A stretch of 64,000 nt of DNA from Caballeronia sp. INDeC2 (GTDB lineage Bacteria; Pseudomonadota; Gammaproteobacteria; Burkholderiales; Burkholderiaceae), in assembly GCF_023631325.1 (NCBI RefSeq), contig NZ_JALQDG010000041.1, forward strand, positions 245,368-309,367. The letters run 5' to 3'. A program made the translations under genes and the position numbers. Positions 61,435 to 64,000 of this stretch are shown piece after piece. The notes under the pieces were generated by a model. That model was given only the letters and a program-made list of their open reading frames with translations. It was not told the DNA's origin and ran no database searches. The stretch's first letter is position 1, and each line of letters starts with the position of its first letter.

Positions 61435-62715
61435 ATGTCGAACGATATGGAATCCAACATGGAAAAGCTGCTGCGAATCGATGGCGCGCGCCTTTGGCAA
61501 AGCCTCATGGACATGGCGCGAATCGGCGCGACGGAGAAGGGCGGCGTGCGCCGTCTCGCGCTGACCGAAGAAGATGCGCGCGGGCGCGACCTGTTCTCGC
61601 AATGGTGCCGCGACGCGGGCATGACAGTCTCGGTCGACGAGATCGGCAATCTGTTCGCGCGGCGTGAAGGGACACAAATCGAAGCGGCGCCGGTTCTGAT
61701 CGGCAGCCATCTCGACACGCAGCCCGAAGGCGGACGCTTCGACGGTGTGTACGGTGTGCTCGCCGCACTCGAACTCGTGCGCACATTGAACGATGCGAAC
61801 ATCGCGACGGAGAAGCCCATCGAGATCGTTTCGTGGACGAACGAAGAAGGCGCGCGCTTCACGCCGGCGATGCTCGGATCGGCGGTGTTCACCGGCGTCA
61901 CGTCTCTCGACGATGCACTCGCGAAGCAGGACGCGCAAGGCATCACGCTCGCGGATGCGCTCGCGCAAAGCGGTTATCGCGGCACGCGCGCGGTGCGCGG
62001 CCAGGCTGTCGATTCGTACTTCGAGGCGCATATCGAACAGGGACCGGTGCTCGAAGCGAACGGTACGACCATCGGCGTCGTGACGGGCGGGCAGGCGATC
62101 CGTTGGCTCGATGTCACCGTGACGGGCGTCGCCGCCCATGCGGGTACTACACCGATGCCGTATCGCAAGGATGCGTATTTCGCAGCGGCGCAAATGGCGA
62201 TCGAGCTGGAGCATATCGCCGGGCGCTATGCGCCGCGTGGACTCGTGACGATCGGGCAGATCGGGATCGCGAATGCGTCGCGCAATACGATCGCGGGCAA
62301 GGTCGCGCTCACCGTCGATCTACGTCATCACGACGACAGCGAAGTCGATGCGATGGAACACGATCTGCGCGCGGCCTTCGCGAACGTCGCGATGACGCGT
62401 GGCGTGGAAGTATCGGTCGATATGTACTGGCGCAGTCCCGCAACGCCGTTCGATGCGGCGTGCGTCGCGCTGGTCGCGCGGGCGGTCGATGCGCTTGGTT
62501 ATTCGAACGAGCGCATCGTCAGCGGCGCAGGCCACGATGCGATACATCTCGCGCGCCATTGCCCGACGGCGATGGTGTTCATTCCGTGCGTCGACGGTCT
62601 TTCGCACAACGAGGCCGAAGACGCTTTGCCCGAGGACGTCACGCGCGGCGCGAACGTGCTGCTCAATGCGGTGCTCGCGCGTGCGGGCGTCGCGGCCACT
62701 GTCGATGCGCATTGA
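61435..62715 (+). CDS. M20 family amidase, N-carbamoyl-L-amino-acid hydrolase / allantoate amidohydrolase type
   Basis: 426 residues. Dinuclear-metal ligands: His92 and Asp103 (GSHLDTQPEGGRFDGVYG), Glu137/138 (WTNEEGARF), the FEAHIEQGPVLE histidine and the C-terminal CVDGLSHNEAED. The lid domain contains GVAAHAGTTPMPYRKDA. The subfamily cleaves carbamoyl or ureido groups from amino acids, allantoate or beta-ureidopropionate. Start uncertain; in-frame ATGs at 61447 and 61459 are possible. Confidence 0.9.
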   Translation: MSNDMESNMEKLLRIDGARLWQSLMDMARIGATEKGGVRRLALTEEDARGRDLFSQWCRDAGMTVSVDEIGNLFARREGTQIEAAPVLIGSHLDTQPEGGRFDGVYGVLAALELVRTLNDANIATEKPIEIVSWTNEEGARFTPAMLGSAVFTGVTSLDDALAKQDAQGITLADALAQSGYRGTRAVRGQAVDSYFEAHIEQGPVLEANGTTIGVVTGGQAIRWLDVTVTGVAAHAGTTPMPYRKDAYFAAAQMAIELEHIAGRYAPRGLVTIGQIGIANASRNTIAGKVALTVDLRHHDDSEVDAMEHDLRAAFANVAMTRGVEVSVDMYWRSPATPFDAACVALVARAVDALGYSNERIVSGAGHDAIHLARHCPTAMVFIPCVDGLSHNEAEDALPEDVTRGANVLLNAVLARAGVAATVDAH

Positions 62716-62725
62716 AGGAGTCTCG

Positions 62726-63751
62726 ATGAAAACATTCTTTCACCCCGAACAACTGCTGCATCATCCGCGCAGCTATATGTCACGCGGACAGATGCGCGCA
62801 CCGCAGGAAGTGCCCGAGCGCGCGGCGCGGCTCGTCGCGGCGGCCAAGTCGCTGGATTTCGATGTCATCGAACCGAGCGATCATGGCATGGCCGCGATCG
62901 CCGCCGTGCATGACATGAACTATCTGCGCTTTCTCGAGGAAGGTCATCGCGAGTGGAAGAAGATGCCCGACGACTGGGGCGATGAAATCATGTCGAACAT
63001 CTACGTGCGAGATCCGAATCCGTTGAGAGGCATTCTCGCGAAAGCTGCGCGCTATCTCGCCGATGGAAGCTGTCCGGTCGGCGCGAACACGTGGCGCTCG
63101 GCGTACTGGTCCGCGCAGAGTGCGTTGGCGGCTGCGTCGGCTGTCAATGATGGCGCGCGCGAGACGTATGCGTTGTGCCGTCCTCCCGGACATCATGCGC
63201 GCGCCGATGCCGCGGGTGGCTTTTGCTATCTGAACAACGCGGCGATCGCGGCGCAGATGCTGCGTGGCCGATTCGAACGCGTTGCGATTCTCGATACCGA
63301 CATGCATCACGGTCAGGGCGTGCAAGAGATTTTTTACGGACGCGATGACGTGCTGTACATCTCGATTCACGGCGATCCGACGAACTTTTATCCAGTTGTC
63401 GCGGGTTACGAGGAAGAACGCGGCACGGGTCCAGGCGATGGCTTCAACGTCAATCTGCCGATGCCGCATGGGTCGTCGGAAGCGGTGTTCTTCGAGAAGC
63501 TCGATGATGCGTTGGGCGTGTTGAGACGCTTCGAACCCGATGCGCTCGTTCTGGCGCTCGGTTTCGATATCTATAAGGACGATCCGCAAGCGCAGGTTGC
63601 TGTGACGACGGAGGGGTTCGGGCGGCTAGGGTCGGCGATCGGAGCGTTGAGCTTGCCGTCGGTGATCGTGCAGGAAGGCGGATATCACCTGGAAAGTCTT
63701 GAGACGAATGCGCGGGCGTTTTTTGGTGGATTTGCTGGGGCGCGTGGTTGA
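62726..63751 (+). CDS. acetylpolyamine amidohydrolase-type deacetylase (histone deacetylase superfamily)
   Basis: 341 residues, GAAGGAG 5 nt before the ATG. HDAC-fold zinc site: His156/His157 (PPGHHARAD), Asp192 and His194 (LDTDMHHGQG), Asp281 (GFDIYKDD) and catalytic Tyr320 (EGGYHLES). The insertion before GANTWRSAYWSA is typical of the acetylpolyamine branch. It hydrolyses N-acetylated amines such as acetylputrescine in the cytosol. Paired with an M20 amidohydrolase and a transporter, suggesting use of an N-acylated amine as nitrogen source. Confidence 0.9.
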   Translation: MKTFFHPEQLLHHPRSYMSRGQMRAPQEVPERAARLVAAAKSLDFDVIEPSDHGMAAIAAVHDMNYLRFLEEGHREWKKMPDDWGDEIMSNIYVRDPNPLRGILAKAARYLADGSCPVGANTWRSAYWSAQSALAAASAVNDGARETYALCRPPGHHARADAAGGFCYLNNAAIAAQMLRGRFERVAILDTDMHHGQGVQEIFYGRDDVLYISIHGDPTNFYPVVAGYEEERGTGPGDGFNVNLPMPHGSSEAVFFEKLDDALGVLRRFEPDALVLALGFDIYKDDPQAQVAVTTEGFGRLGSAIGALSLPSVIVQEGGYHLESLETNARAFFGGFAGARG

Positions 63752-64000
63752 GCGTGTGTTAAGTGGCGGTCTTGCTGGGGGACCGCCGACTGTGGGTCTG
63801 GGTCAATCGGTATATGTAATGTTGCCGCCAAGTTGAAACGTCCTACCTACAATGTATGTATGTCACGGCCAGATTGAAATGTCGGGGTGCGGGCTAAATA
63901 CAGATGTCGTATCTATCCAAGGATTTTGCTCTCACACGGTGTTGAAGATGCAGGGTCGAACGGGCAGGGCGCGGGTGCGTCGACTTCCCCGTTTGCTGAG
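63752..64000. mobile_element. non-coding end of window with IS-end-like repeats
   Basis: No gene is supported in these 249 bases. Two related 16-mers, GCCAAGTTGAAACGTC (63827-63842) and GCCAGATTGAAATGTC (63868-63883), match at 13 of 16 positions 41 bases apart. Repeated transposase-binding sites of this kind occur at ends of IS21-family elements. Composition is less GC-rich than the genes. If an IS begins here its transposase would be outside the window. Tentative. Confidence 0.35.

Noticed and set aside
1..64000. CRISPR array, tRNA or rRNA genes
   Set aside because: No spaced direct-repeat array and no cloverleaf or rRNA-like segment was noticed on either strand by eye; a dedicated scan was not possible.

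Overview
The window is about 64 kb of GC-rich, densely coding bacterial chromosome with long runs of start/stop-overlapping genes. Gene content (caa3-type oxidase, EIIA-HPr-EI PTS fusion, carbamoyltransferase glycan operon, hydroxypyridine catabolism, a 14.6-kb intergenic segment resembling a family repeat) suggests a Burkholderiaceae beta-proteobacterium such as Caballeronia or Paraburkholderia. That assignment is inference from gene type and composition. No rRNA, tRNA, CRISPR array or intact insertion sequence was seen.

Layout. 1-3845 (+): the 3' end of recQ, a small secreted protein, and an ABC exporter fused to a degenerate kinase-like ATPase domain and a response-regulator receiver. 3842-14494 (-): a glycan operon of UDP-glucuronate decarboxylase, GT1, two GT9 heptosyltransferase-like proteins, two GT2, GT4, a HAD phosphatase, a carbamoyltransferase and a PIG-L deacetylase, most linked by 4-nt overlaps. 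14779-18830 (+): zinc alcohol/formaldehyde-type dehydrogenase, alpha/beta hydrolase, an unrecognised 463-residue protein and a CinA-type amidohydrolase. 18852-25288 (-): caa3-type cytochrome oxidase genes with assembly factor and two further c-type cytochromes. 25494-35131 (+), with a DeoR regulator at 35207-35929 (-): deoC, a two-domain aldehyde dehydrogenase, a RbsD/FucU mutarotase, a PfkB sugar kinase and a sugar ABC importer. Together these read as a 2-deoxyribose-type catabolic locus. 36074-38011: a reductase, a small secreted protein and a DMT exporter.

38176-52455 is the most notable region: a complete gene set for picolinic acid degradation. It has a four-component Rieske oxygenase, a three-subunit molybdenum hydroxylase, an amidohydrolase-2 decarboxylase, maleate isomerase, N-formylmaleamate deformylase, 2,5-dihydroxypyridine 5,6-dioxygenase, maleamate amidohydrolase, a transporter and a MarR regulator. 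The catalytic residues of the lower pathway are all present. Four copies of one palindrome (TCAGCNTRCTGA) lie exactly where a MarR repressor of these genes would bind: before the first gene, before the decarboxylase, and twice between the regulator and a second transporter. The first transporter is broken by a one-base frameshift.

54132-58473 (-): an N-acetylglucosamine-type PTS (EIICB plus EIIA-HPr-EI fusion), with an in-frame stop-codon tandem repeat between the two genes. 58795-63751: a small hypothetical protein, a LysR regulator and a divergent operon of transporter, M20 amidohydrolase and acetylpolyamine-type deacetylase. The last 250 bases hold no gene but carry two related repeats that look like the end of an IS element.
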